Part shown: positions 1-8,433 of the stretch, piece after piece
Layout of the letters: every line of letters starts with the position of its first letter
Position numbering within the stretch: position 1 is the first letter of the stretch
NCBI GenBank assembly: GCA_947178445.1
Contig: CAMWYJ010000002.1
Coordinates: forward strand, 32,479 to 96,478
Length of the DNA stretch: 64,000 nucleotides
Reading direction: 5' to 3'
DNA from: an uncultured Clostridium sp.
Lineage (GTDB): Bacteria; Bacillota; Clostridia; Lachnospirales; Lachnospiraceae
Made by a program: the position numbers and the translations under genes
The notes under the pieces: generated by a model
The model's database searches: none
Told to the model about the DNA's origin: nothing
The model's input: only the letters and a program-made list of their open reading frames with translations

Positions 1-1617
1 AAGGAAGTTGCTCATGCCATGATTGAGAAGTACAACACACCTGAAAAGGTTGCTGCCGGACTTGCAGAGCTTAAAGCAGCATGGGATAAGCTTCTTGGAA
101 TTTATACTGTGAACACTCCGGACGAGAAGGTGAACCGTATGGTTAACATTTGGAACCAGTATCAGTGTATGGTTACCTTTAACCTTTCTCGTTCTGCATC
201 TTACTTTGAATCTGGTATCGGAAGAGGAATGGGCTTCCGTGATTCCAACCAGGATTTACTTGGCTTTGTTCACCAGATTCCAGACCGCGCAAGAGAAAGA
301 CTGATTGACCTTGCTTCTACCCAGCTTCCAGATGGGGGATGCTATCATCAGTACCAGCCACTTACCAAGAAGGGTAATTCCGACATTGGTGGTGACTTCT
401 CCGATGATCCATTATGGATGATTCTTTCTGTTGCTGCATATATCAAAGAAACAGGTGATTATTCCATCCTTGATGAGATGGTTCCATATGACAATGATGA
501 ATCCAAGGCAAAACCTATGTTAGACCACTTAATGGTTTCCTTCTATCATGTTTGCGACAACGTAGGTCCTCACGGACTTCCATTAGCAATGCGCGCTGAC
601 TGGAATGACTGTATTAACCTTTCCTGCTACTCTGAGCAGCCAGGCGAGAGCTTCCAGACATATACATCACCAATGTTTAAAGCAGAAGGTGGTTATTCCA
701 AGACAGCTGAATCTGTCATGGTTGCAACCTTATTTACATACACAGGACCTGCTTTCGTTGATATCTTAAAATATAAAGGTATGGATGATGAGGCTGCAAA
801 GGCCCAGGCTGAGATTGACAAGATGAAAAAGAACGTTATGGAACATGCATTTGATGGCGACTGGTTCTTACGTGCTTATGATAATGAAGGACAGAAAATG
901 GGTTCTAAGGAATGTGAAGAAGGTAAAATTTTCATTGAACCACAGGGATTTGCTGTTATGTCTGAGATTGGCAAGGAAGAAGGTGCTGATATCAAGACTC
1001 TTAACGCAATAGACAAATATTTGAATACAAAACATGGTCTTGTCCTTAACAACCCTGCTTTCACAAAATATTACGTTAAGTATGGTGAGATTTCAACCTA
1101 TCCAGGTGGATATAAAGAAAATGCAGGTATCTTCTGTCATAATAATGCATGGATTATCTGTGCAGAAGCTTATGCCGGACGTGGAGATAAAGCATTTGAG
1201 TATTACTCAAAGATTGCTCCGGCTTTCAATGAGGAAATTTCAGATCTTCACAGAACAGAGCCTTATGTATATGGACAGATGATTGCCGGTAAAGATGCAG
1301 ACCGTTTTGGCGAGGGCAAAAACTCTTGGCTGACCGGTACTGCTGCATGGAACTTTGTAGCAATTTCACAGTATATCTTAGGTGTACAGCCTGACTGGAA
1401 TGGTCTTAAGATTGATCCTTCTATTCCGGCTGAATGGGATGGTCTGACAGCCTCCCGCCAGTTCCGTGGTGCAACCTATGATATCAAAATTTCAAACCCT
1501 GACCATGTAAACAAAGGTGTCAAGAGTGTAACTGTTGACGGCAATGCAATCGAAGGCAATGTACTTCCTGCATTTGGCGACGGCAAAACCCATACCGTTG
1601 AGGTAGTGATGGGCTAA
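1..1617 (+). CDS. GH94 cellobiose-type phosphorylase, C-terminal part (5' end outside the window)
   Basis: The frame is open from base 1, so this is the last ~538 residues of a longer protein; GH94 enzymes are usually about 800 residues. The part seen is the (alpha/alpha)6-barrel catalytic domain and C-terminal beta domain. Visible family signatures are the substrate-site FRDSNQD (nt 235-255), SDDPLW, and ADWNDC near nt 595-612, which carries the family's general-acid Asp. GH94 enzymes reversibly phosphorolyse beta-glucosides, cellobiose being the commonest substrate, giving glucose 1-phosphate in the cytoplasm. Cellobiose specificity is inferred from overall resemblance; cellodextrin phosphorylase or another GH94 specificity cannot be excluded. 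A strong terminator follows, so this is the end of its transcript. Confidence 0.85.
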   Translation, partial: KEVAHAMIEKYNTPEKVAAGLAELKAAWDKLLGIYTVNTPDEKVNRMVNIWNQYQCMVTFNLSRSASYFESGIGRGMGFRDSNQDLLGFVHQIPDRARERLIDLASTQLPDGGCYHQYQPLTKKGNSDIGGDFSDDPLWMILSVAAYIKETGDYSILDEMVPYDNDESKAKPMLDHLMVSFYHVCDNVGPHGLPLAMRADWNDCINLSCYSEQPGESFQTYTSPMFKAEGGYSKTAESVMVATLFTYTGPAFVDILKYKGMDDEAAKAQAEIDKMKKNVMEHAFDGDWFLRAYDNEGQKMGSKECEEGKIFIEPQGFAVMSEIGKEEGADIKTLNAIDKYLNTKHGLVLNNPAFTKYYVKYGEISTYPGGYKENAGIFCHNNAWIICAEAYAGRGDKAFEYYSKIAPAFNEEISDLHRTEPYVYGQMIAGKDADRFGEGKNSWLTGTAAWNFVAISQYILGVQPDWNGLKIDPSIPAEWDGLTASRQFRGATYDIKISNPDHVNKGVKSVTVDGNAIEGNVLPAFGDGKTHTVEVVMG

Positions 1618-1652
1618 TTTCGTGTAACGATTTTACAGTAACCATTATACTA

Positions 1653-1684
1653 GTGAGTCGGCCCTTTGGCTGACTCACTTTTCA
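1653..1684 (+). terminator. Rho-independent terminator after the GH94 gene
   Basis: An 11-bp stem (GTGAGTCGGCC pairing with GGCTGACTCAC, one G-U pair) closes a CTTT loop and is followed by TTTT. It ends the GH94 transcript 36 bp after the stop codon. Confidence 0.9.
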
Positions 1685-1704
1685 TAAGTATACTTGCAAA
1701 TGAT

Positions 1705-1724
1705 AAAATAATTACAATTATTTT
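1705..1724. repeat. AT-rich perfect inverted repeat upstream of the lipoprotein gene
   Basis: AAAATAATT and AATTATTTT are separated by two bases, about 40 bp upstream of the lipoprotein start. The position suits an operator or part of a promoter, but the base composition makes chance likely. Confidence 0.3.
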
Positions 1725-1762
1725 AATATTTAATATTATACCAATCACAGGAGGAGAATTTT

Positions 1763-2404
1763 ATGAAAAACAAAAAGAGACTCAGTATTTTCTTGTTATT
1801 TACTTTTGTAGTGGGATGTATGCTCACTGGTTGTACCGAATTTGACGCAAGCCGCTATGTCCAATCCTGCTTAGATGCAAGTTTCCATGGAGAATTTGAA
1901 ACATATATGGAAATGACAAACTCTTCAGAAGCGGATGCACGTGCTTCCTATGACCAGTTAATTCAGACAGAGGTTAATGCTTTAGAACAGGGATATACCA
2001 TTTCAGATGAGCAGAAGGAAAAGTTCAAAGGGCTTTTTATTGATATGTATAAAGCATGCAAATACGAAGTTGGAGAAGCAACCAAAAATGATGACAACTC
2101 CTTTACTGTTGCTGTAACAACTTACAAGTTAACAGTATTTGATGGAATGGACGCTGCTGCAGACGATTTCGCAACAAATTATTATGATGAACATTCCGAT
2201 GCCTCTGTAGATGAAATCTATGCCGCTATTTTAGATTTTATGTATGACTACATCAGTGAAAAGGTTGCAAATCCGGAATATGGCGAAGCTGTAACAACAA
2301 ATGTCAGCGTTCCACTTACTTCAACCAACCCTAAAATATATACATTAGATACGAATGACTTACAGAATCTTGTATATGAGTTATTAGATGTTGAAAACCA
2401 ATAA
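1763..2404 (+). CDS. Small secreted lipoprotein of unknown function
   Basis: The 213-residue protein starts with a short basic n-region, a hydrophobic stretch and a lipobox (LTGC, Cys near residue 24), so it should be lipid-anchored on the outer face of the membrane. The start follows GGAGGAG at good spacing. The mature part is acidic and mostly alpha-helical, with no catalytic motif I recognise. It loosely resembles the DUF5105-type lipoproteins of gut Clostridia; that link is from memory and weak. It stands alone between a terminator and the next small gene, so context gives no clear role. Confidence 0.75.
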   Translation: MKNKKRLSIFLLFTFVVGCMLTGCTEFDASRYVQSCLDASFHGEFETYMEMTNSSEADARASYDQLIQTEVNALEQGYTISDEQKEKFKGLFIDMYKACKYEVGEATKNDDNSFTVAVTTYKLTVFDGMDAAADDFATNYYDEHSDASVDEIYAAILDFMYDYISEKVANPEYGEAVTTNVSVPLTSTNPKIYTLDTNDLQNLVYELLDVENQ

Positions 2405-2452
2405 ACCAAAAAAGCAGAATTCATTAAATTAGCAGAAATGGAGGCGGCAGGT

Positions 2453-2626
2453 ATGGATTTATGTGACCAGTGCGTTCACTATATTTATGATGAAGAATGG
2501 GAATGCTATGAATGTGATGTCAGCCTTGATGAGGACGATATGGTCAAATTTCTTCAGGGGAGAAATACAGACTGCTCCTTTTTCCGGCTGGATGATGAAT
2601 ATGCTGTAGTAAGACATCAAATCTAA
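2453..2626 (+). CDS. Cys-rich microprotein (DUF6472-like)
   Basis: This 57-residue protein has an N-terminal CDQC pair followed by ECYEC, and a later single Cys, arranged like a small metal or redox knuckle. The start at 2453 is preferred because GAGGCGG lies 5-6 bases upstream; an ATG at 2438 has no ribosome site. It is strongly acidic and has no signal peptide, so it is probably cytoplasmic. I believe it belongs to a small family annotated as DUF6472 in Lachnospiraceae, with no known function. It follows the lipoprotein gene by 48 bp and may be co-transcribed with it. Confidence 0.65.
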   Translation: MDLCDQCVHYIYDEEWECYECDVSLDEDDMVKFLQGRNTDCSFFRLDDEYAVVRHQI

Positions 2627-2632
2627 CGATTT

Positions 2633-2667
2633 TGTCATATCAGGAAACAATACTTCCTGATATGACA
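2633..2667. terminator. Long perfect hairpin between convergent genes
   Basis: A 14-bp perfect stem (TGTCATATCAGGAA and its complement) closes a 7-base loop between the microprotein gene (+) and acpP (-). T residues on the 5' side and A residues on the 3' side extend the pairing. It lacks a clean U-tail, so it may act as a two-way terminator or only protect transcript ends. Confidence 0.55.
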
Positions 2668-2740
2668 AAAGACTGCCGCTCGATGGTAAGTTTTTATTTA
2701 CCCCGCACGACAGCCTCTCTATGATTAGTATTATAACAGG

Positions 2741-2974
2741 TTACGCTTCCACTCCATGGGCCTTCAAGTACTCCATGACATCTTCAACAGTTGCGATACT
2801 CTCTAACTCCTCAGCAGGAATCTCAACATCATATTCCTCTTCAAGGGCCATAACTAATTCAAATAAATCTAATGAATCAGCACCTAAATCCTCCTTGAAA
2901 TTTGAAGTTAATTCAATCTCACTTTCATCTACGCTGAGCTGCTCAGCGATAATTTCTTTCATCTTTTCTAACAT
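2741..2974 (-). CDS. acpP: Acyl carrier protein
   Basis: The 77-residue acidic protein has the phosphopantetheine attachment motif GADSLD with the modified Ser at residue 34, and the usual four-helix ACP length. It carries growing acyl chains during fatty-acid synthesis as a cytoplasmic thioester carrier. The ribosome site AAGGAGAATGT lies just upstream of the ATG. It is a single gene, away from any fab cluster in this window, under its own near-consensus promoter that contains a palindrome. A specialised ACP for another pathway is possible, but the sequence is typical of a housekeeping ACP. Confidence 0.93.
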   Translation of the reverse strand: MLEKMKEIIAEQLSVDESEIELTSNFKEDLGADSLDLFELVMALEEEYDVEIPAEELESIATVEDVMEYLKAHGVEA

Positions 2975-3037
2975 AATACATTCTCCTTTAATTGTTTATT
3001 CCCGGCTATTCATTAATTAGCCCTCTCTATCAAACAA

Positions 3038-3066
3038 AATATACAACATGATATATGTCATGTCAA
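3038..3066 (-). promoter_or_regulatory. acpP promoter with an internal palindrome
   Basis: On the minus strand TTGACA is followed after 17 bp by TATATT. The spacer holds the palindrome ACATGA-N6-TCATGT (3046-3063), which overlaps the -35 box by three bases and could be an operator for a fatty-acid regulator. Promoter call is strong; regulator identity is unknown. Confidence 0.75.
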
Positions 3067-3114
3067 GTTATACTGGAAAAAAAATGTAATTTTTTCCAAA
3101 TTATAGACATCTTT

Positions 3115-5166
3115 CTATTTATCACCATAGCATAATTTACTAAATTCTTCTAATGGCATTGGCTTTGCAAAGTAATATCCCTGTGCAATATCACAGGCAG
3201 AGGATTTTAAGAAATCTACATGTTCTTTTGTCTCGACACCTTCTGCCACAACAGAAAGCTTCAAATCCTTTGCCATGGCAATGGTATGACTGATTACAAT
3301 CTTACCTTTTTCCGTTGACAGCTTCTTGTCTAAGAAATCCTTGTCGATTTTAATAGTATTTACCGGAATCTGGCGAATCATATTAAGAGACGAATATCCG
3401 GCTCCAAAATCATCTACCTCCAGCATAAATCCCATATCCTGAAGCTCCTTTAATACATCATACAAATCATCCGAATCATAGAAAAATGTTTCTGTAATCT
3501 CTAACGTTAAATCTGATGCCTTTATGTCGTATTTCCGGAGCAGCTTTCTCCATACGGAAACCAAATCATTATTATGAATATGATATCTGGATATATTCAC
3601 GGATAACGGAACCGGCTCTTTTCCCTCATTACGCCACATCGCAAGTGCTTTACAAGCCTCTTCCCACATATATTCATCTAACCTTAAAATGAATCCATTC
3701 CGCTCAAATAAAGGGATAAAATCATTCGGCTGAATTAAGCCCTTCAACGGATGCTTCCACCTTGAAAGCACTTCGGCACCACAGATATTGCCGGATGCCA
3801 GATTATACTTTGGCTGCAAATACATCACAAACTGTTTACTGGCAAGGGCGGCATTCATATCCCGCTCAATCTCCGTAGTCTTAAGCATTTCCACCCGGTA
3901 TTGTTCATCATAAAATGCGCAAAATTTCATAGCACTGGTTTTAACCGTCCGCCCTGCAAGGGTTGCCCGGTCGCACATCAGATTAATCGGAACTGCTCTG
4001 TCCTGCACAAGATATACTCCGAAACTGGTATTGATATCAAATGCGAACTCATTCTTATAGATTGCTTTGCGAATCTTTTCAATCAGTTTAATAATATCAC
4101 CTTTTTTTGTGTAGGCAATACATACAAAAAATACATCCGAATGTACACGACAGCATATACTTCCCTCCGGAAGCCTGCTCTTTAACACATCTGCCACATG
4201 ACAAAGCACATCATCTCCTGCTTTCATTCCAAACAGGTCATTAATCATTTTAAACCGATCAATATCAAAAGAAATCACCGCATGCTTGGAAGATTCATCT
4301 AACACTGCATTTCCTGCATCAATATAGAATCTGGTCGCATTGTACAAACCCGTCAACATATCATACTCTGACCTGTAGCGGATTGCCTCATGCGATTTCA
4401 TAAGCTCGTCTACATCCTTCAGGGTTCCGATTGCGCGTATAACATTATGCTGCTCATCTCGCATAAATTGAATACAAATTCTGTACCAGGCCACCCGACC
4501 GTTTTTCTCACATAATCTGCATGTAATTTCACGAAAATCATCCGCCCGTCCTTTAAATAACAGCTCATAAACCGACAAATCTTCTTCGTAGATCAATTTT
4601 TTGGTATCTTCACCTTCCAAAAAATCCACATCAGAAATATTCTCTACACCAAACCGATCTTTAAATAATGTAGATACATAAGATGTCTTTTCCTCATAAT
4701 TATATTCAAATACGATTGTTTTAAGCTGGCTTACAACTGTCTGGTATAACTCTCCGGAAAGCCTCAGCTTCTCCTTATATTGCTGCTCACTTAAGGTTTC
4801 CTTTTCCTTCTTTGCCAACACCAGGGATTCCGAATCCTGTATTGCACACAGTATAACTCTCCTGCCGTCTTCCCATACAAAACTGCTCCCTTTCACCCTG
4901 ACTTTCAAGTCAAAGGATTCATAATATCTCCCGGTGATGTATTCCTCTCCAATTTTCAGGTTCATGAATGGACAATCCATACAGGGGCGGGTTCTGGTAT
5001 CAAACCCCTGATAGCATGTCAGTCCCGTTAAATTATCCCCCCAAATATTCCTTGCTTTCGTGTTCGCATAGATTATAGAAAAGTCGTCCGGTGCAAACAC
5101 TACCATTGCCTGCTCTGACATATCCATAATCTGGCACGCTAATACCTTCTCCTTATTTTTTTCCAT
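3115..5166 (-). CDS. PAS-like / degenerate GGDEF / EAL c-di-GMP phosphodiesterase
   Basis: This 683-residue cytoplasmic protein has two PAS-like segments (about residues 1-120 and 140-260), a GGDEF-type domain and a C-terminal EAL domain from about residue 430. The GGDEF signature is changed to HSDVF, so cyclase activity is unlikely. The EAL signature reads EVL, a common active variant, and later EAL motifs are intact: DDFGAGYSSL, the Lys in KIDKDF, AEGVET and QGYYFAKP. It therefore probably hydrolyses c-di-GMP. The ATG at 5166 is chosen because AAGGGTGAG sits four bases upstream; a TTG at 5211 opens the same frame. The Cys-rich stretch around DTRTRPCMDCPF could sense redox or metal, which is speculative. 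Confidence 0.85.
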   Translation of the reverse strand: MEKNKEKVLACQIMDMSEQAMVVFAPDDFSIIYANTKARNIWGDNLTGLTCYQGFDTRTRPCMDCPFMNLKIGEEYITGRYYESFDLKVRVKGSSFVWEDGRRVILCAIQDSESLVLAKKEKETLSEQQYKEKLRLSGELYQTVVSQLKTIVFEYNYEEKTSYVSTLFKDRFGVENISDVDFLEGEDTKKLIYEEDLSVYELLFKGRADDFREITCRLCEKNGRVAWYRICIQFMRDEQHNVIRAIGTLKDVDELMKSHEAIRYRSEYDMLTGLYNATRFYIDAGNAVLDESSKHAVISFDIDRFKMINDLFGMKAGDDVLCHVADVLKSRLPEGSICCRVHSDVFFVCIAYTKKGDIIKLIEKIRKAIYKNEFAFDINTSFGVYLVQDRAVPINLMCDRATLAGRTVKTSAMKFCAFYDEQYRVEMLKTTEIERDMNAALASKQFVMYLQPKYNLASGNICGAEVLSRWKHPLKGLIQPNDFIPLFERNGFILRLDEYMWEEACKALAMWRNEGKEPVPLSVNISRYHIHNNDLVSVWRKLLRKYDIKASDLTLEITETFFYDSDDLYDVLKELQDMGFMLEVDDFGAGYSSLNMIRQIPVNTIKIDKDFLDKKLSTEKGKIVISHTIAMAKDLKLSVVAEGVETKEHVDFLKSSACDIAQGYYFAKPMPLEEFSKLCYGDK

Positions 5167-5241
5167 TTCACTCACCCTTATTTTCACCGAGACCCCCGGT
5201 GAACCTTCCAAATATTGTATAAATTAAATTATAACACAATG

Positions 5242-5271
5242 TTGACATTTTACAAGTCAGCATTATATAAT
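5242..5271 (+). promoter_or_regulatory. Consensus sigma-A promoter of the perR-like gene
   Basis: TTGACA and TATAAT match consensus exactly with an 18-bp spacer, giving a leader of about 115 nt. A degenerate PerR-box-like palindrome (5265-5279) covers the -10 box, which would fit autoregulation. The promoter is clear; the operator is weak. Confidence 0.8.
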
Positions 5272-5394
5272 TATTTAAGAATCATTACTATTTTATAACA
5301 GTTAAGCTATACAAAATTGATTGCTCAATATATAGATTCTGGTGACTTATGAATGGATAAGGCTAAACTGTTACCTATTTGAGGAGGTATCGGA

Positions 5395-5805
5395 ATGTCA
5401 GAACAGACAACACGAAAAAAAAGCCGCCAGCGAGATGCGATTATTGCCTTTTTAAAGACACGAAAAGACCATCCGACCGCTGATACCATCTACAAAGAAA
5501 TTCGTAACGTTATACCAAATATCAGTTTGGGAACCATATATCGGAATCTTTCCCTACTCGCTGACCAGGGTGAAATATTAAGACTTTCATGCGATGGCAA
5601 AATGGATCGCTTTGATGCAGATGTCCATCCTCACTATCATTTTATCTGCAAGCATTGCGGCTGTGTACAGGACATTACGATTCCTTATGCTGCCAACTTC
5701 GATACTATGGCAAACGAAGCCTTTGAAGGTTCTGTATTGTCACACAAATTATTATTTGAAGGATATTGCATGGATTGCATGGAAACAGGGAATGATCTTT
5801 TTTAG
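5395..5805 (+). CDS. perR: PerR-type Fur family peroxide/metal regulator
   Basis: The 136-residue protein has a winged-helix DNA-binding N-terminus and a C-terminal metal-binding dimer domain. The residues equivalent to the PerR regulatory metal site are all present: H26, D74, H80, H82 and D93. The structural zinc site is two CxxC pairs (C85/C88 and C125/C128). The Asp in MDRFD favours PerR over Fur or Zur. PerR proteins repress peroxide-stress and iron genes until metal-catalysed His oxidation releases them. It has a GAGGAGG ribosome site and its own terminator overlapping the stop codon. No obvious target gene lies beside it. Confidence 0.85.
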   Translation: MSEQTTRKKSRQRDAIIAFLKTRKDHPTADTIYKEIRNVIPNISLGTIYRNLSLLADQGEILRLSCDGKMDRFDADVHPHYHFICKHCGCVQDITIPYAANFDTMANEAFEGSVLSHKLLFEGYCMDCMETGNDLF

Positions 5806-5824
5806 ACCATTCCCTGCTTTTCTT
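5786..5824 (+). terminator. Terminator overlapping the end of perR
   Basis: CAGGGAATG pairs with CATTCCCTG around an A/T-rich loop that contains the stop codon, followed by CTTTTCTTTT. Confidence 0.85.
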
Positions 5825-5858
5825 TTCCTGAAACTTTCCAATTGTTCCAGATTTTTCC

Positions 5859-6734
5859 TTACTCCATAAACAATACAGGATCTACTGGTGTATCACCCTC
5901 TGTCATCTCAAAATACAAATGACTTCCCTCTTCTGAAAAGCTGTCTGTTGGATTGCCGATAGTACCAACAGACTCACCTGCCTTAACAAAATCTCCCTCT
6001 TTCACATATATGGTATCTAATTGTCCATACGTAACACTGTAGTCATTGCCAAGATACATAGTTACCATATTACCATATACATTATCACTTGTCACTTTTG
6101 TTACTTTTCCTAAAAATGCACTCTTTACCGTTGTGCCGTTTCCAGCCGAAATGAGCATTCCCGGATTACAGCGATACTGATCCAACGTCTCGAAATATAC
6201 GGTCGTCTCCATACTGAATGGTAGAATTACAGAACCACTCACAGGCCAGCTAATCGTCTTTTCACTGTTGAAATTTAATTCACCTGCATCTGCGGTTACC
6301 GGTATCTGTTCTGCATTTTCTGCTCCATCCTTCTTCACATCATTTGCAGCCATATCCTCTGTACTGTCAGCTTCTGTTGTCTTCTCTGTAGTATCTTTAA
6401 CCGAATCACCAGCAACCAGCGAATCTTCATCTGTATCCTCCAAGTCCACCGGAGCACCCATAAATTTATCCGTTGTCACATTGTTGTCATCCTTCGCAAT
6501 CTCCCGGTCCACGCTACCTGTTGTTCCTACAGCATTACCTTTATCAGAATCCTGCACCTGCACATATTCTGATGCAGATTTCACATCCGAATCATCTTTT
6601 GCAAGCTTTCCTCCACTTTGTCCCATTGTATAAACCGCCACTACAGCGAGAATTGCAACAAGCCCTAAGCCTAATGCCACATAAAAGGCATTGTCCTTTA
6701 CCTTTTGTAATATTGAACTATCACGTTTTTGCAT
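5859..6734 (-). CDS. SpoIIQ-like M23 domain protein, degenerate active site
   Basis: The 291-residue protein has a short cytoplasmic N-terminus, one membrane anchor (about residues 17-37), a long acidic Thr/Asp-rich linker and a C-terminal LytM/M23 fold. The first zinc His of active M23 enzymes is absent (the site reads NPGMLISAG) and only one His remains in the HxH-like SHLYFE. Bacillus SpoIIQ has the same anchored layout and is also inactive; it docks mother-cell proteins during engulfment. The start at 6734 is favoured by GAGGTG seven bases upstream; in-frame ATGs at 6740 and 6764 are poorer. It is the second gene of an operon with the L,D-transpeptidase. Confidence 0.75.
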   Translation of the reverse strand: MQKRDSSILQKVKDNAFYVALGLGLVAILAVVAVYTMGQSGGKLAKDDSDVKSASEYVQVQDSDKGNAVGTTGSVDREIAKDDNNVTTDKFMGAPVDLEDTDEDSLVAGDSVKDTTEKTTEADSTEDMAANDVKKDGAENAEQIPVTADAGELNFNSEKTISWPVSGSVILPFSMETTVYFETLDQYRCNPGMLISAGNGTTVKSAFLGKVTKVTSDNVYGNMVTMYLGNDYSVTYGQLDTIYVKEGDFVKAGESVGTIGNPTDSFSEEGSHLYFEMTEGDTPVDPVLFME

Positions 6735-6789
6735 TTTCATCACCTCTATGATTAGGTTTACCATAGAAGAAATGATTTATTCATATATT

Positions 6790-8256
6790 TTACTCTTTTA
6801 TCCGATAGGTTACACTAAATGTTGTCACATTGCCAAAAGCGTCTTTCGCACAATAAATAACATTATATGGTTCATCCACTGTGTATGCCATCGGACGGCT
6901 CACAGTCACGTCTACCTTACCACTATTGTCGCTGGCCTCCACAAGATTCAGCAAATAATCATCATCTAACAGGTTTGAAATATGAATACCGCCCTGCATC
7001 TCATTTTTCAAGGATAAGATTGGTGCTTCCATGTCCACATCCACAGAAAGAACCACTACCTCTGACTGATTTTCTTCCGAATCCTTTGCACGGTATTTAA
7101 CATGGCACTTCCCATATCCTTTTTCCAAAATCTCCGAATAATCAACTAAAATTGCATTGTCATCAAGCCTTATCTTACCATCATATGCAGAAACATTTTG
7201 TAATAGCAAATCATGGAGCTGCTTTGACGAAGTGACATCATATGCCCCAATCGAATCCACCACCTGATCCACATACAATACTGGAGGCTGCTCATCCTTA
7301 ATAATGAAATTCGCTGTGGCTTCTGTTAAAATTCCTGTCTTATCCGTTATCTTGTATGTGACCTTATAAAGACCACAAGTCTCCGGATCCACCGCTTCTT
7401 CAATCTCCATATAGCGTGTTACATCCTTACCAGTAGAATCTAAAGCTGTCACTCCAGCCGTTACGTCAAAGTCTGAATACCGTTCAATCTCACGGTCATA
7501 TGCTCCCAAAATAACAGGTTTATTTCCCATATACGGATTATCTCGATCCGGATCCGTTGGATCCCAGTTCCCTTCTTCACCACCACTGCTGATAACCGCT
7601 GCCACTGGTTTTCCCATAGGACCTTCATAATCACTCTCGAAAATATTCACAATTGTACCTTCACTGCAATTGTCATAAATCCATTTTGCATCAATAGCGG
7701 AAAGTCTCACACAGCCCGCCGATACACTGCTTCCCAGTTTATTATATTCCTCTATCTCCAAATCATTCTTATTCTGCGTAAAATATGGCACAGAGTGAAA
7801 TAAAATATTACCGGTTATCGTTGTTGCATACTGTCCATACACTTCATCCTCCAGCAAAAGCCATTCTTCCCGATCACCCAAACTGTATAACCCATCCGGT
7901 GTGTTATTCCCCTCGCCAACCGAGCATACCATGGCTTTCACCGGTTTACTGTAGTATCCGTCATCACCTATCCGATATACTGTCACTACATTTTGCCTTT
8001 TATTGACTTTTATACAATAAGGCATTTCATTATCCTTAATATTATCACCATTATAGAAATCTTCTTCTACCAGCGCATCACCGCCATCCGTGCCTCCAAC
8101 ACGAATCAGCTCACCATCATAGCCGCCTAAATCTTTCTCCTCCATCTGATAACCCACCATAACAGCTTTTCCGTTATACTGGTCAACCACTACAATCAGG
8201 AGCAGACTGATTACAAACATAACCGGTGCATAAGAAAGAAAAAATTTATATTTCAT
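6790..8256 (-). CDS. Membrane-anchored L,D-transpeptidase (YkuD) with Ig-like repeats
   Basis: The 488-residue protein begins with a signal anchor (residues 5-25). The YkuD domain (about 55-205) keeps the His of LFHSVPY and the catalytic Cys of SAGCVRL (near residue 182) but has SAGC rather than the usual SHGC. After it come DUF5011-type Ig-like modules (about 240-488). YkuD enzymes form 3-3 crosslinks in peptidoglycan or attach proteins to it. It is 55 bp upstream of the SpoIIQ-like gene and shares a strong promoter, so a role in spore or septal wall remodelling is plausible but inferred. Confidence 0.85.
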   Translation of the reverse strand: MKYKFFLSYAPVMFVISLLLIVVVDQYNGKAVMVGYQMEEKDLGGYDGELIRVGGTDGGDALVEEDFYNGDNIKDNEMPYCIKVNKRQNVVTVYRIGDDGYYSKPVKAMVCSVGEGNNTPDGLYSLGDREEWLLLEDEVYGQYATTITGNILFHSVPYFTQNKNDLEIEEYNKLGSSVSAGCVRLSAIDAKWIYDNCSEGTIVNIFESDYEGPMGKPVAAVISSGGEEGNWDPTDPDRDNPYMGNKPVILGAYDREIERYSDFDVTAGVTALDSTGKDVTRYMEIEEAVDPETCGLYKVTYKITDKTGILTEATANFIIKDEQPPVLYVDQVVDSIGAYDVTSSKQLHDLLLQNVSAYDGKIRLDDNAILVDYSEILEKGYGKCHVKYRAKDSEENQSEVVVLSVDVDMEAPILSLKNEMQGGIHISNLLDDDYLLNLVEASDNSGKVDVTVSRPMAYTVDEPYNVIYCAKDAFGNVTTFSVTYRIKE

Positions 8257-8285
8257 TCTAACATCCCCATTTTACTGTATTTGTA

Positions 8286-8328
8286 TAATTGTAAAACTTT
8301 GTTTTTTCCAATTTTCATTTTACAATTA
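8286..8328. repeat. 11-bp inverted repeat in the transpeptidase leader
   Basis: TAATTGTAAAA and TTTTACAATTA are separated by 21 bp, between the promoter and the start codon of the YkuD gene. It would form a hairpin in the leader or serve as a protein site. There is no U-tail that would make it a terminator. Confidence 0.5.
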
Positions 8329-8358
8329 CCTAGATTATAAGCCTAAAAATACATAATA

Positions 8359-8387
8359 ATTATCCTATAAAACAAAGGGACTGTCAA
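8359..8387 (-). promoter_or_regulatory. Promoter of the YkuD/SpoIIQ-like operon
   Basis: On the minus strand TTGACA is followed after 17 bp by GATAAT, with about 95 nt of leader before the start codon. The sigma-A-like shape suggests vegetative expression rather than a purely sporulation-type promoter. Confidence 0.65.
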
Positions 8388-8433
8388 CCGTTAGTGTAAC
8401 GATTTTGTAATAGCCGGGTGATTCTTTCTATCC

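Noticed and set aside
1618..8410. Recurrent TAACGATTTT-like motif after genes (near 1624, 2625, 8396, 22450)
   Set aside because: Ten to thirteen matching bases in an AT-rich 64-kb window are expected by chance several times, and the flanks are not related.
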